Shown here: piece by piece, positions 35,080-44,255 of the stretch
How positions within the stretch are numbered: the first letter of the stretch is position 1
How the letters are laid out: every line of letters starts with the position of its first letter
Assembly: GCA_023439185.1 (NCBI GenBank)
Contig: JAEXOR010000049.1
Location: 25,144 to 89,143, forward strand
From: Bacillota bacterium
GTDB lineage: Bacteria > Bacillota > Desulfotomaculia > Desulfotomaculales > Desulfallaceae
Direction: 5' to 3'
Length of the DNA stretch: 64,000 nucleotides
Program-made: the position numbers and the translations under genes
The notes under the pieces: generated by a model
What the model saw: the letters and a program-made list of their open reading frames with translations, nothing else
What the model was told of the DNA's origin: nothing
Databases searched by the model: none

Positions 35080-35320
35080 CCCAGTCCTCCAACACTTCAT
35101 TGTCGATCTCTTCAGGGATTAACAATGAGTCATCCCCTTCTTTATGCATCAGCTTAAATGCCTCAGCCCAACCTTGACGGGGAGTTTTTACCGGCTTGAT
35201 AATGATGTAATGATCCTTTATCTCAAGCTCAACTTTGGAATCAATACCACACTGTTTTAAAATTGCCTGGGGAAGCCTTATGCCTTTGGAGTTGCCAATC
35301 TTGATAATATCTATTTCCAT
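35063..35320 (-). CDS. AbrB/MazE-family antitoxin
   Basis: An 85-residue protein with a SpoVT-AbrB DNA-binding fold at the N-terminus (IIKIGNSKGIRLPQAILKQCGIDSKVELEI) and an acidic C-terminal tail (DSLLIPEEIDNEVLEDWDE) suited to neutralising MazF. It is the first gene of the module and probably represses it. Confidence 0.9.
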   Translation of the reverse strand: MEIDIIKIGNSKGIRLPQAILKQCGIDSKVELEIKDHYIIIKPVKTPRQGWAEAFKLMHKEGDDSLLIPEEIDNEVLEDWDESNN

Positions 35321-35390
35321 CTGCAGACCACCTTTGTGATTACTATGTAATCACATTATATGTCTGTCAAGGAATTTATGCAAGATTTCA

Positions 35391-35430
35391 ATTAAAAACC
35401 TTCTCCAGTATTGAACTACCGGAGAAGGTT
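35391..35430 (-). terminator. Terminator of the feo operon
   Basis: A 10-bp stem (35397-35406 with 35421-35430) is followed on the minus strand by TTTTTAATT. It lies just after the stop of the small Cys-rich gene. Confidence 0.8.
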
Positions 35431-35440
35431 GAGTTAACAG

Positions 35441-35602
35441 CTATTTAGGCGACTCGTCGGAGTGCCCGGAGCATCCGCACTCGCAACTGCTGCCGCATCC
35501 CGAGCACTTCACGCCCCTTTTTTTATCTTTGACTATCTTATATACGGCAAGACCGATGATTACCGCTATTACCGCAATTACTACATAATCTACCGTGCTC
35601 AT
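35441..35602 (-). CDS. FeoB-associated Cys-rich small membrane protein
   Basis: A 53-residue protein: an N-terminal membrane helix (YVVIAVIAVIIGLAVYKIV), a basic stretch (KDKKRG), then a cysteine cluster (CSGCGSSCECGC) ending with His and Asp/Glu. This is the FeoB-associated Cys-rich membrane protein type, thought to help FeoB-mediated Fe2+ uptake. Its ATG overlaps the feoB stop by 4 bases (ATGA), confirming it as the third gene of the feo operon. It is easily missed because of its size. Confidence 0.88.
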   Translation of the reverse strand: MSTVDYVVIAVIAVIIGLAVYKIVKDKKRGVKCSGCGSSCECGCSGHSDESPK

Positions 35603-37611
35603 AATCTCACCGACTGCATTTCAGCAGACACGCGCGCACTGTTGCCGCCCTTTTTCATCAAGTACGCTACAATGCCCACAATAACGGCCACGGCAATCAA
35701 CCCGCCGACAAATCCCTGGCCCAGTGTACCGGCAGTGGCCAAAGTACCGATCTGGTACACCAGGAAAGCCAGCACGTAACCCATGCCCAGTTGGAAAGCA
35801 ACAGCGCCCCCCAGCCACTTGCGGGATTCCAACTCCGAGTTCATGGCGCCTATCGCCGCGAAGCAGGGCGGCGTAAAGAGGTTGAATACCAGAAAGGAGA
35901 GAGCAGCCACCGCGGTGATGCCGAATATCGAGCCTACCTCCGCGCTGCCCCCAACCAGCGCCAGTTCCTCAGTATCAATAAAATTAGTTACCGCAAAGCA
36001 AACAGCCAGGGTGCCGACCACGTTTTCCTTGGCGATAAATCCTGTTACCGCCGCCGCCGCAAACTGCCACAGGCCGAATCCAAGGGGGATGAACAATATC
36101 GCCAGGGGTGTGGCAATGCTGGCCAGAATGCTTGTTTCCGGGGCAGTTTCGCCAACCACCCGGAACTGCCAGTCGAAGGTTTGCAGGATATGCACCACGG
36201 CGTTGCAAACCAGAATAATTGTACCGGCCTTGATAATAAATGCTTTGGCTCTCATAAACATGGACATGGTCGCCCTCTTCAAACTGGGCAGCCGGTATTC
36301 GGGCAACTCCATAATGAAATATGACCTGGAGTAGTCGCCGGTAATCCTTCTGATAATAAACGCGCTGATAATGATTACGATAATGGCCAAAAAGTACATG
36401 GAAGTGCCGACCCAGGCGTTTTCACCAAAGAACACGCCGGCGAAAAGGGCGATGATTGGAAGCTTGGCCCCACAGGGCATAAACGGGGTCAACATCGCGG
36501 TGGTGCGTCTTTGCCTTTGGTTTTTAATGGTTCTTGTAGCCATAATACCGGGTATGCCGCAACCGGTGCCCACAATCATGGGAATGATGGATTTGCCGGA
36601 CAGACCCACTCTTTTGAAGAAACGGTCCAGAACAACCGCCACCCGGGCCATGTACCCGCCGTCTTCCAGCAGCGCCAGGCAGAAAAACAGCACCATAATC
36701 AGCGGCAGGAAGCCGATGACCGCGCCAACGCCGCCGATAATGCCGTCAAGCAGCAGGGCACTCAAAACAGGGTTCACGTCTTCGCCCAGCAACGAAGCCA
36801 CACCTTCATACAACATGTCTATCCAGCCCACAAAGGTATCTGCAAACCAGGGCCCGACCCAGGCCTGGGAGACGGAAAACACCAACCAGATGATTACCGC
36901 AAAAATCGGAATGCCCAGCCACTTGTGAGCCACTATCCGGTCCACATTATCCTGCAGGGTTTGCTTTTCGGAACTGACCTTTCTCCTCTCAACTTCGGCG
37001 ACAATTTCGTTAACAAAGGCATACCGTCTGCTGTCGGCCTTAGCGAATTCTTCTTTGGTGGAGGCTTTTTTGGCCCCTCTAATATTGGGCGCGATTTGCT
37101 TTTTGCCCGACTTGCCCAGTGTAATTACGATATCAATCAGTTGGGGCAAACCGTTATTAGATGCACTGGTCGATACAGTTTGAATAACGGGGCATTTCAG
37201 GGCGTCGCTCAGCGCCGGCACATCTATCGTATTGCCCTTTTTCTCCGTCAAATCACTTTTATTCAGGGCCACCACGACGGGGATGCCCAGTTCCAATAAT
37301 TGAGTGGTAAAAAACAAGCTCCGGTTTAAATTGGTTGAATCGACAATGTTAATAATCACATCCGGGTTTTCATTCTGCACAAAATCTCTGGTTATCGACT
37401 CTTCATTTGTGTACGGCGACATGGAGTACGCGCCGGGCAGGTCCACCACAACCAGGGCTTCATTCTTCGGGTTAAGGTTCTGTTTAACAGTGCCTTCCTT
37501 CTTCTCTACGGTAACCCCGGGCCAGTTGCCCACATGCTCAATTTTGCCCGTAATAGCGTTGAACAATGTTGTTTTGCCGCTATTGGGGTTACCTGCCAAA
37601 GCGATTTTCAT
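35599..37611 (-). CDS. feoB: Ferrous iron transporter FeoB
   Basis: A 670-residue Fe2+ transporter: an N-terminal G domain with P-loop GNPNSGKTT (7-15), DLPGAYS switch II, and NKSD specificity motif, followed by the membrane domain with two Gate motifs (PMIVGTGCGIPGIMATRTI; FIAKENVVGTLAV). It lies 88 bases after feoA and overlaps the small Cys-rich protein gene. Regulation by Fur is likely given the box upstream of feoA. Confidence 0.96.
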   Translation of the reverse strand: MKIALAGNPNSGKTTLFNAITGKIEHVGNWPGVTVEKKEGTVKQNLNPKNEALVVVDLPGAYSMSPYTNEESITRDFVQNENPDVIINIVDSTNLNRSLFFTTQLLELGIPVVVALNKSDLTEKKGNTIDVPALSDALKCPVIQTVSTSASNNGLPQLIDIVITLGKSGKKQIAPNIRGAKKASTKEEFAKADSRRYAFVNEIVAEVERRKVSSEKQTLQDNVDRIVAHKWLGIPIFAVIIWLVFSVSQAWVGPWFADTFVGWIDMLYEGVASLLGEDVNPVLSALLLDGIIGGVGAVIGFLPLIMVLFFCLALLEDGGYMARVAVVLDRFFKRVGLSGKSIIPMIVGTGCGIPGIMATRTIKNQRQRRTTAMLTPFMPCGAKLPIIALFAGVFFGENAWVGTSMYFLAIIVIIISAFIIRRITGDYSRSYFIMELPEYRLPSLKRATMSMFMRAKAFIIKAGTIILVCNAVVHILQTFDWQFRVVGETAPETSILASIATPLAILFIPLGFGLWQFAAAAVTGFIAKENVVGTLAVCFAVTNFIDTEELALVGGSAEVGSIFGITAVAALSFLVFNLFTPPCFAAIGAMNSELESRKWLGGAVAFQLGMGYVLAFLVYQIGTLATAGTLGQGFVGGLIAVAVIVGIVAYLMKKGGNSARVSAEMQSVRL

Positions 37612-37699
37612 ACGTTCCCTCCTTGATGAATGTTAGTTTAAACTAACTTTTAAAATAAAAGAGCTACTGATTAAAAAATCTTTTACAGCAGCAAATAAA

Positions 37700-37915
37700 T
37701 TAAACCAAAATAGCGTTGGCCAAATCCTCGTCTATGCTGTACCTTGCATCTTTGATGTTAATTATATAGTTGGATGCCAATTTTGAAATAATGGTGACTT
37801 TTTCACCGGGATAACAACCAAGCGTGAATAAAAAATTACGCATATCTTCCTGGTCGGTATTGACACTACTCACTATATAAGGCGTATTTAACTGTCCCTT
37901 GGCTAATGACATCAT
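37700..37915 (-). CDS. feoA: Ferrous iron transport protein FeoA
   Basis: About 71 residues with the SH3-like FeoA fold (LAKGQLNTPYIVSSVN, LGCYPGEKVTIISKLASNYIINIKDARYSIDEDLANAILV), which modulates FeoB. Several in-frame starts exist (TTG 37933, ATG 37921, 37915, 37912). ATG 37915 or 37912 has the best spacing to AAGGGG. Confidence 0.9.
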   Translation of the reverse strand: MMSLAKGQLNTPYIVSSVNTDQEDMRNFLFTLGCYPGEKVTIISKLASNYIINIKDARYSIDEDLANAILV

Positions 37916-37986
37916 GCTCATCCCCTTCTTCAACTTTTCCAGTTGTTGAAGCTTCTCCCCTTATGTTTGTTTTAATTATAAAAGTG

Positions 37987-38016
37987 TTGATAATGAAAGT
38001 CAATATCATTCTCATT
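37987..38016. promoter_or_regulatory. Fur-box-like operator upstream of feoA
   Basis: The stretch around TTGATAATGAAAGTCAATAT, with ATCATTCTCATT following, resembles tandem Fur hexamers (GATAAT, with inverted ATCATT). It is 70-100 bases before feoA, so iron-dependent repression of feoAB is likely. Confidence 0.6.
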
Positions 38017-38041
38017 GCAAATTTATAAACAACAGTTTTTT

Positions 38042-39247
38042 TTATTTTTGCAGTTTTGAAACAGCCTCTTCCAACCTCTCCAGCGCCTGCTGCGCCACGA
38101 TACGGGGACAGGCCAGATTAAACCTCTGGAACCCTTCCCCACCGGGACCGAAAGCGTACCCGTCGTCCAATGCCAAACGGGCTTTAGTGCGGATAAAATT
38201 CTGCAGTTCCAGGGCATTCATGCCCAATTTTCGCATATCGACCCATACGAGATAGGTTCCTTCCGGTTTAATCACTTTGAGCCCGGGAATTTTATTTTCT
38301 ATGTAACCGGTAAAAAATTTTATATTATCCTTTATATATACCAGCAACTGTCGCAGGTAATCATCGCCGTAGCGAAAGGACGCCTCAAGGGCGGCAAAGC
38401 CGAATAAATTGCCGTTGTTGTGCCCGGCCCTGGACTGGATAAATACGCTGCGCCGGCGCTCATTGGGGATAACGGCAAAGGAAGTAGCCAGGCCGGCCAA
38501 ATTAAATGTTTTGCTGGCGGACATAAAGGTAATGGTCTGTTGTTCAAGCTCCGGAGATATTGTCGCGGTAACCGTATGTTTAACATCGCCAACCAGCAGT
38601 TCACAGTGAATTTCGTCAGATATAAGCATACAGTTGTTTTTCAGGCAAATTTCCCCCAAAGCGGCCAACTCTTCCCTGGACCACACTCTGCCCACGGGAT
38701 TATGCGGACTGCATAAAATAAGCGTCTTAATCCGGGGAGTCCGGGCCGGAAAGGTTGTCACAGGCTGAAAAAGCCCTTCCAGGTTGTCCAGGTCCATGGT
38801 ATACCGTTCGCCGTCAAAGGCCAAATGGTTGTATAGAACCTGGCAGCCGTTGTCTTTAACGGCATTAAAAAATGGATAATATACCGGCGGCTGTACCACC
38901 ACCTCATCGCCGGGATTGGTAAAAGCTCCAACTGCCGTATATAACCCGTTCACCACCCCGGCCGTAAATACAATCCATTCTTTTTTTATTTTCCAACCGT
39001 AAACTCTGTCCAGCCTTTCTACAATCGCTTCATATAACGAATCCGGCGGAAAGGAGTAGCCATACACAGGGTATTCAGCCCGCTCTTTAATGGCCTTTAC
39101 CACCGGCGCCGGGCAGGGAAAATCCATATCCGCCACCCACATATTAATTAAATCAGCACTGCCGAACAACTTGATACTCTTGTCCCATTTCATGCTGTTG
39201 GTATTTTTTCTGTCAGTTATTGCGTCAAAGTTGTATAACACTTTCAA
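38042..39247 (-). CDS. patB: MalY/PatB-type PLP-dependent C-S lyase
   Basis: A fold-type I aminotransferase-like enzyme that cleaves cystathionine or cysteine conjugates. It starts KVLYNFDAITDRKNTNSMKWD, as MalY/PatB proteins do. MWVADMDFPCP, VQPPVYYPFFNAV, CSPHNPVGRVW and the PLP lysine motif SASKTFNLAGL are present. The 401 residues match. The start is TTG with GAAAGGA upstream. It may supply sulfide or homocysteine; symbol by family only. Confidence 0.85.
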   Translation of the reverse strand: MKVLYNFDAITDRKNTNSMKWDKSIKLFGSADLINMWVADMDFPCPAPVVKAIKERAEYPVYGYSFPPDSLYEAIVERLDRVYGWKIKKEWIVFTAGVVNGLYTAVGAFTNPGDEVVVQPPVYYPFFNAVKDNGCQVLYNHLAFDGERYTMDLDNLEGLFQPVTTFPARTPRIKTLILCSPHNPVGRVWSREELAALGEICLKNNCMLISDEIHCELLVGDVKHTVTATISPELEQQTITFMSASKTFNLAGLATSFAVIPNERRRSVFIQSRAGHNNGNLFGFAALEASFRYGDDYLRQLLVYIKDNIKFFTGYIENKIPGLKVIKPEGTYLVWVDMRKLGMNALELQNFIRTKARLALDDGYAFGPGGEGFQRFNLACPRIVAQQALERLEEAVSKLQK

Positions 39248-39288
39248 TAAAACCGCATCCTTTCGACAGTGAAATATTGATCCGCTAT

Positions 39289-40083
39289 TTATAGTTCAAT
39301 ATTATAACGCGCCACCTTTGGGGCGGGCAAGAATTCCCATTTTCCCCGCCGGCCGTGGAAAAGCGCGGCCAGCTCCAGGTGCAGCATGGCGATCCCGCAA
39401 TCCAGACGCTTGGAAATATTATAGTTATCATTCAGGTTGTCCACTGAAACAGTAATGGAATCGGCGGCTGCGGTAAAGCGCCATGGTTGACGGTTTACCG
39501 CTGAAGGAGCCAGGCGCGCCGCCTCCAGGGCCGCTCTCATCCAGGGCGGGCAGTGGGGTTCCGGTGCTCCCGCAACCAGCTCAGCCAGAGGCTTGCGCCG
39601 GTGGCTGCGGCCAAACCCCGCCATCAGCCTTTCCTCCAGTGGCCAGTCTTCCGAGGCGTAACCAATGGGCGTCACCGCCAGGACTTTTTCGTTCCCGGCC
39701 GCACCGGCCAGCGGCGCAGCCACTTCCGGTTTGAAAAAACCGCCCACCCAGCAGGTGGACAAGCCCAAGCTGGTGGCCTCCAGTATAATCCCTTCACCCA
39801 TGTAACCCAGTTTTTCCTGAACATTGGGACTGTCCATGCTGCCCACATAGGCGATGAAAGACATTGCTCCCTTAATTTTACCGTAATGACCAAGCAGACC
39901 CTTAAAAACGCTATCGGGCGATTGGTCGACCAAAACGGCGCGCGTTCCGGGAAACGGCCTGAACTCTTCACAAACGGTACGCATGCGTTCCCGCAGTTCC
40001 GGCTCCAGCGCCGACGGCGCAAACCGGCGCCGCGACCGCCGCTTTTCAATGGCCATGTACCATTGAGCAAAAGGAATATCCAT
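39289..40083 (-). CDS. Nitroreductase-family protein
   Basis: About 264 residues of the flavin nitroreductase fold. The first half has IEKRRSRRRFAPS and LGLSTCWVGGFF; the second half has EAARLAPSAVNRQPWRF and LDCGIAMLHLELAALF, blocks normally near the N-terminus of classical nitroreductases, so this belongs to the variant type with two tandem half-domains (TM1586-like). The start at 40083 has GAGGTG 8 bases upstream; a longer frame to 40122 is unlikely. Electron donor and substrate unknown. Confidence 0.8.
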   Translation of the reverse strand: MDIPFAQWYMAIEKRRSRRRFAPSALEPELRERMRTVCEEFRPFPGTRAVLVDQSPDSVFKGLLGHYGKIKGAMSFIAYVGSMDSPNVQEKLGYMGEGIILEATSLGLSTCWVGGFFKPEVAAPLAGAAGNEKVLAVTPIGYASEDWPLEERLMAGFGRSHRRKPLAELVAGAPEPHCPPWMRAALEAARLAPSAVNRQPWRFTAAADSITVSVDNLNDNYNISKRLDCGIAMLHLELAALFHGRRGKWEFLPAPKVARYNIEL

Positions 40084-40161
40084 AAAATAACACCTCAAAT
40101 TAAATGCCACATACAACAGCATAAAAATGAAAACATTACCGCGGAGGCGAAAACGTCCATA

Positions 40162-41553
40162 TTAACTGGTAAGGATTACCGGCAAGGAGATAATTATTCT
40201 TGTGCCTATATCCTCGCGGCTTAAAATTTCGACAGTTCCCTGATGCCGGTCAATGATCCATTTGGCGATGGAAAGTCCCAAGCCCGTGCCGCCGGTCTTG
40301 CGCGCCCGGGAATCATCGGCGCGAAAAAACCTGTCGAATACGTGGGGGATATCCAGGGGAGGAATACCGATACCGGTGTCCTGAACCACCACCTTCGCAA
40401 AATCACCGTCCCGGCTGGTGGTGACGGATATGGCGCCGTCATGGGGAGTATACTTTACACTGTTGTCGATAAATATCCTTAGCGCCTGCTTGATCAGGTG
40501 GATATCGCCGATGGTATAAACATCGCTGTCGGCCTTTGATTTCAATTCGTGGTTGGGGTCGATCATCACCGTTTCACGCACTATTTCCGCCACCAGCTCG
40601 CCAAGGTTAATTTCCTCCATACTGAGCTGCATTGACTCATTGTCGCCCCGAGCCAGAAAGAGCAGCTGTTCCACCAGGTCCTTCATATTGTCCGCTTCGC
40701 TTTTAATCGCTTCAATGGATTCCTGGAGCGCTGCTTCGTCATTCTTCCCCCACCGGTCCAACAGATTGGCATACCCCTGGATCACCGCAATGGGCGTGCG
40801 CAGCTCATGGGAGGCGTCGGACACAAAGCGTACCTGCGAGCGATACGCTTCGTTAATGCGGTCCAGCATGGCGTTGATGGCGCCGGCCAGGTCCTCTAAC
40901 TCGTTTTGGTCCGAGCTGATGGATATTCTTGTGTCCAGGTCCGTGGCATTTATGTTATCAATTGTTCCCGTCAGGTCACGCAGTTGCGCCATGGGCTGGG
41001 CGGTTTTGGCGGTATTGATGTTTCTCGCGCTTTGAGTTAAGTCAGCAATGGGCTGGAGGGCGCGCCGCACCGCCCTGGCACCTTTAAAGATGCTGCCGGC
41101 AATAAACAGGAGTTCAAAGACTAGCGTTGCCAATAACACCGGCAGGAATGCCGCCAGGTAATCTCCGATGTTGTATTCCACGGCGTAATATGAGTCGTCA
41201 TCGGGCAAAGGAACCCACGCCCGGTATTTAACGCCGTCAAGGTTTTCCCACACAGAACCTGGATCAGGCTCCTTCACAACCTGCCGGATTGCTCCATGCA
41301 TATGTTCAGGGAACAAGGGGTTTAGTAGCCCGGGTAATTTGATTCCCTGCGGTTTTTCTTCAATAATATAATCTTGCTCCGCCATTATTTTAGCTGTATC
41401 AGCCAAATATGATTCGGCGCGATAGCCAAGTATAACGGCCAAAAGCAAAATCATAATGACATTTATCCATATGAAACTCAAAAACACCTGCGACACATGC
41501 CAGGTGTTCAGTTTAAAAACCAGTGAGGAACTAACCTTTTTGGTTTCATTCAT
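40162..41553 (-). CDS. Sensor histidine kinase
   Basis: A 463-residue membrane kinase. Membrane segments at about 27-45 and 132-155 flank an extracytoplasmic sensor of about 85 residues. A HAMP domain (about 160-235) is followed by HisKA with His249 in SDASHELRTPIAVIQG and by the HATPase domain (FIDNSVKYTP, DTGIGIP, GGTGLGLSIAKWIID). It overlaps its response regulator by 8 bases. The arrangement resembles ArlS/CssS-type kinases, but the signal is not evident. Confidence 0.92.
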   Translation of the reverse strand: MNETKKVSSSLVFKLNTWHVSQVFLSFIWINVIMILLLAVILGYRAESYLADTAKIMAEQDYIIEEKPQGIKLPGLLNPLFPEHMHGAIRQVVKEPDPGSVWENLDGVKYRAWVPLPDDDSYYAVEYNIGDYLAAFLPVLLATLVFELLFIAGSIFKGARAVRRALQPIADLTQSARNINTAKTAQPMAQLRDLTGTIDNINATDLDTRISISSDQNELEDLAGAINAMLDRINEAYRSQVRFVSDASHELRTPIAVIQGYANLLDRWGKNDEAALQESIEAIKSEADNMKDLVEQLLFLARGDNESMQLSMEEINLGELVAEIVRETVMIDPNHELKSKADSDVYTIGDIHLIKQALRIFIDNSVKYTPHDGAISVTTSRDGDFAKVVVQDTGIGIPPLDIPHVFDRFFRADDSRARKTGGTGLGLSIAKWIIDRHQGTVEILSREDIGTRIIISLPVILTS

Positions 41554-42223
41554 CTTTAATCACATACCCCACTCCACGAACCGTATGAATAAGCTTAATC
41601 CCAAAAGGTTCATCAATCTTGGCACGCAAATAACGGACATAAACGTCTATCACGTTCGTATCACCCGCATAGTCAAAACCCCATACTTTATCCAGTAAGG
41701 TTTCACGGGTAATAACAATGCCTTTATTTTCAAGGAGGAATTGCAGTAAATTAAATTCCTTTTTGGTCAGCTCTATGGGAACATTGTTTACCGCCGCCAA
41801 ATGCCGTTCTATATCCAGGGTAAGGGCGCCGGCGTACAGGCTTTTAACCACCGCGGTATTTACTTTTTTTCGCAATGCGCTGCGGATTCGGGCCAGCAGC
41901 TCTTCGATGGCAAAGGGTTTGGTCAGGTAATCGTCCGCGCCGCCGTCCAGGCCCGTAACCTTATCCACGATGCTATCGCGGGCCGTAAGCATGATCACGG
42001 GGATGGAGGAACTTCTGCGAATACGCCGAAGTACCTCCATGCCGTTCAGGCCCGGCAGCATAATATCCAGGACAATGATATCAAAGGAGCCGGTCAGGGC
42101 CGCATCCAAACCAGTTCGGCCGTCGAAGGCTTTTTCCACTTTGTATCCTTCGTATAGCAGCTCCAACTCGATAAACCGGGCCAGTTTTTCCTCATCCTCA
42201 ATGAGCAGAACCTTCTCATTCAT
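41546..42223 (-). CDS. OmpR-family response regulator
   Basis: A 225-residue regulator with a receiver domain (phospho-acceptor Asp53 in IIVLDIMLPG, acidic pair ED near residues 10-12, Lys near 102) and a C-terminal winged helix (ELTKKEFNLLQFLLENKGIVITRETLLDKVWGFD). It pairs with the overlapping histidine kinase. A UBA-like DUF4342 gene precedes it by 31 bases and may be a target or operon partner. Confidence 0.93.
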   Translation of the reverse strand: MNEKVLLIEDEEKLARFIELELLYEGYKVEKAFDGRTGLDAALTGSFDIIVLDIMLPGLNGMEVLRRIRRSSSIPVIMLTARDSIVDKVTGLDGGADDYLTKPFAIEELLARIRSALRKKVNTAVVKSLYAGALTLDIERHLAAVNNVPIELTKKEFNLLQFLLENKGIVITRETLLDKVWGFDYAGDTNVIDVYVRYLRAKIDEPFGIKLIHTVRGVGYVIKDE

Positions 42224-42254
42224 ACATGCACCTGTATATTTTTATTGAGCTTTC

Positions 42255-42806
42255 TTATTGGACTTTGCGGCCTTCAAAAACTTCTTTTTTAAAGTTTTGG
42301 GCCGCGTCGGCGGCAGTGCCCATAACACGGTTCACATCTGTTTTCTCAAGATCGGGACCTTTAAATGAATAGCGATAGCCGAAAAACAAACCAATTGCCA
42401 CCAGCGGAACAATGAACCAAAAGGCGAAGAATAAGAACAGTACCAATACAGTCACCGGTACGGCAATCACGTATCTGCCGTTTCGCCGCACCTCGAACGA
42501 ATTCTCATTGCCTTTGGCGATCATCCGGCCGCACCATTTAAAAAACCTGTTTAATGTACCGGTAAATGTTTCACCGTTTTCCGCGGTATTCGCCCGGCCG
42601 TTGCCGGGTGTTTCCTTTTCCGGTTCAGCCTGCTGCCCGGAATTGTAATAACCATCGTTGGGCGGCGGCTGAACTTTACCTTTGCGCTCCAAATAAATTA
42701 ATGCGTCAAGCAGATCGTCACCTGAAGCTTCCAGCGCCGTTTTCGCCTCGTCATATGTGACGTTGGCTTTTTCCCTTAATTTTTCAACCTGGTCAATGGT
42801 AGCCAT
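42255..42806 (-). CDS. DUF4342 membrane protein with N-terminal UBA-like domain
   Basis: A 183-residue protein. Residues 1-45 (IDQVEKLREKANVTYDEAKTALEASGDDLLDALIYLERKGKV) form a UBA/EF-Ts-N-like three-helix domain, followed by a Pro/Gly-rich linker and a DUF4342 region with a hydrophobic hairpin (VIAVPVTVLVLFLFFAFWFIVPLVAIGLFFGY). Such proteins are common in clostridia next to two-component systems; function unknown. The upstream region 42807-43041 holds no gene. Confidence 0.8.
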   Translation of the reverse strand: MATIDQVEKLREKANVTYDEAKTALEASGDDLLDALIYLERKGKVQPPPNDGYYNSGQQAEPEKETPGNGRANTAENGETFTGTLNRFFKWCGRMIAKGNENSFEVRRNGRYVIAVPVTVLVLFLFFAFWFIVPLVAIGLFFGYRYSFKGPDLEKTDVNRVMGTAADAAQNFKKEVFEGRKVQ

Positions 42807-43041
42807 AATAGTCCCCTCCTGTCGACTGTTTATGACACGATTATAACCACCAAAGCTTTAAATTTAATGTGGACAAGATTAGAAAAAGATTAAAATCTCC
42901 TTATATCAGATGTTGTATCACGATTAGGCGCCAATTACAAGGGAGATAATGTTTGACGGGCGGCAGATACTGTGTTATTACTGGATAGAAAAGCAAATAT
43001 TACCTGACGTATTATAGAAAAAATAAAAGGAGAAGTGGACC

Positions 43042-43506
43042 ATGGATTATAAAATTGAATTAACCGAACAAACGGCTCAACCGGTGCTTTCTATACGCAC
43101 AAGGACGGCGGTCGGCAACTTGCCCCGAGAATTAGGCAAAGCATACCAGGCGATCATCCAATATCTGAATGAGCTTGGTGAACAACCTTTGGACGCGGCT
43201 TTTGCCGCATATCATAACATGGATATGGAGGATCTTGATGTAGAGATGGGATTCCCCGTCCCGAAACCGCTGGCTGGAAAAGGTGAAATCAATGCCGGTG
43301 AAATTCCCGCGGGCAAACAGGCGTCTTGCCTTTATAAAGGGCCATATAACCAGATGGAACCGGTTTACAACGCCATGACGGAATGGATAAACAAAAATGG
43401 CTATACGCCCATGGGAGTGGCCTATGAGTTTTATTACAATTCTCCTCTGGAAGTGCCGGAAAGCGAGCTTTTGACTAAAGTAGTATTCCCCCTTCAGGAA
43501 AGGTAA
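43042..43506 (+). CDS. GyrI-like / AraC effector-binding-domain protein
   Basis: A 154-residue single-domain protein of the GyrI-like small-molecule-binding superfamily (SHS2 fold): QPVLSIRTRTAVGNLPRELGKAYQAIIQYL, FPVPKPLAGKGEI, KQASCLYKGPYNQMEPVYNAMTEWINKNGY. It has no DNA-binding domain, so it may sequester or hydrolyse a small hydrophobic compound. AAGGAGAAG precedes the ATG. Confidence 0.8.
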   Translation: MDYKIELTEQTAQPVLSIRTRTAVGNLPRELGKAYQAIIQYLNELGEQPLDAAFAAYHNMDMEDLDVEMGFPVPKPLAGKGEINAGEIPAGKQASCLYKGPYNQMEPVYNAMTEWINKNGYTPMGVAYEFYYNSPLEVPESELLTKVVFPLQER

Positions 43507-43515
43507 GAATTATTT

Positions 43516-43605
43516 ATGCTGGATAACAAAACTATTTCCGCATTGCAGAAAACCTTTGGCAGCTATCCTGAAACTATTGCCGTTTTCAAGGAGAATGCTC
43601 ATTGA
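43516..43605 (+). pseudogene. Truncated duplicate of the MNT nucleotidyltransferase gene
   Basis: Twenty-nine codons beginning MLDNKTISALQKTFGSYPE are nearly identical, in DNA and protein, to the start of the MNT gene at 44256, including the upstream GAAAGGT ribosome-binding region. After about codon 23 the sequence diverges and stops at 43605. The divergence point contains the ribosome binding site and start of the GNAT gene. It is a 5' relic of a duplicated nucleotidyltransferase gene. Confidence 0.8.
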
Positions 43606-44072
43606 ATATCAATATTATTTCAGGCACTTATGAGCACTTGCAGGCATGTAAATACGCTTATGCAAATTCCAGGTTGGGGCAAGTATACAGATCTCCCGAT
43701 GACTTGCTGAAATCACATTTGGCAGAAGGGATAAACAAAGGTGAGATATTTGTTGCTTTAGATGAAAATGACCAGTGCCTTGGGTTCATATGGATAGTTC
43801 AAAAAGGAGTATTTGACCAGTTTCCTTATTGTAAAGTTTTGGCCGTTAAGCAGCAGTACCGGGGCCAGGGAATAGGCACTATATTACTCAACTACTTTGA
43901 AAAGATAGGCTTCACTAATACCACAAAAATTTTTATTCTTGTGAGTGATTTTAATCAACGGGCGCAACAGCTATATAAGAGACTTGGATATATAAATGTC
44001 GGTCTGATCCCCAATCTTTTTAAAGAAGGAGTTTCAGAACACATACTGGTAAAATTTAAACCACAAGGATAA
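43602..44072 (+). CDS. GNAT-family N-acetyltransferase
   Basis: A 156-residue acyltransferase with the acetyl-CoA loop in VKQQYRGQGIGTILLNYFEKIGF (about residues 85-107) and the C-terminal IFILVSDFNQRAQQLYKRLGYINVG block. The TTG start at 43602 overlaps the end of the truncated MNT copy and is preceded by AAGGAG. It appears inserted between the two MNT copies. Substrate unknown. Confidence 0.85.
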   Translation: MNINIISGTYEHLQACKYAYANSRLGQVYRSPDDLLKSHLAEGINKGEIFVALDENDQCLGFIWIVQKGVFDQFPYCKVLAVKQQYRGQGIGTILLNYFEKIGFTNTTKIFILVSDFNQRAQQLYKRLGYINVGLIPNLFKEGVSEHILVKFKPQG

Positions 44073-44255
44073 AGGGTAAAAAACAGCTATGTTCATTGGA
44101 TAAATTCCCTCATCCCTTCGGATTCCGGAAACGGGTATAACAATGGATTCTTCTTAATATGTATTCTGTAAAACAAGGGCACTAATTGTCTATTCCAATA
44201 GCCAAGCTTACAAATGACAGACCACATGGTGGTGGTTCGAAAGGTGAAATTACTT

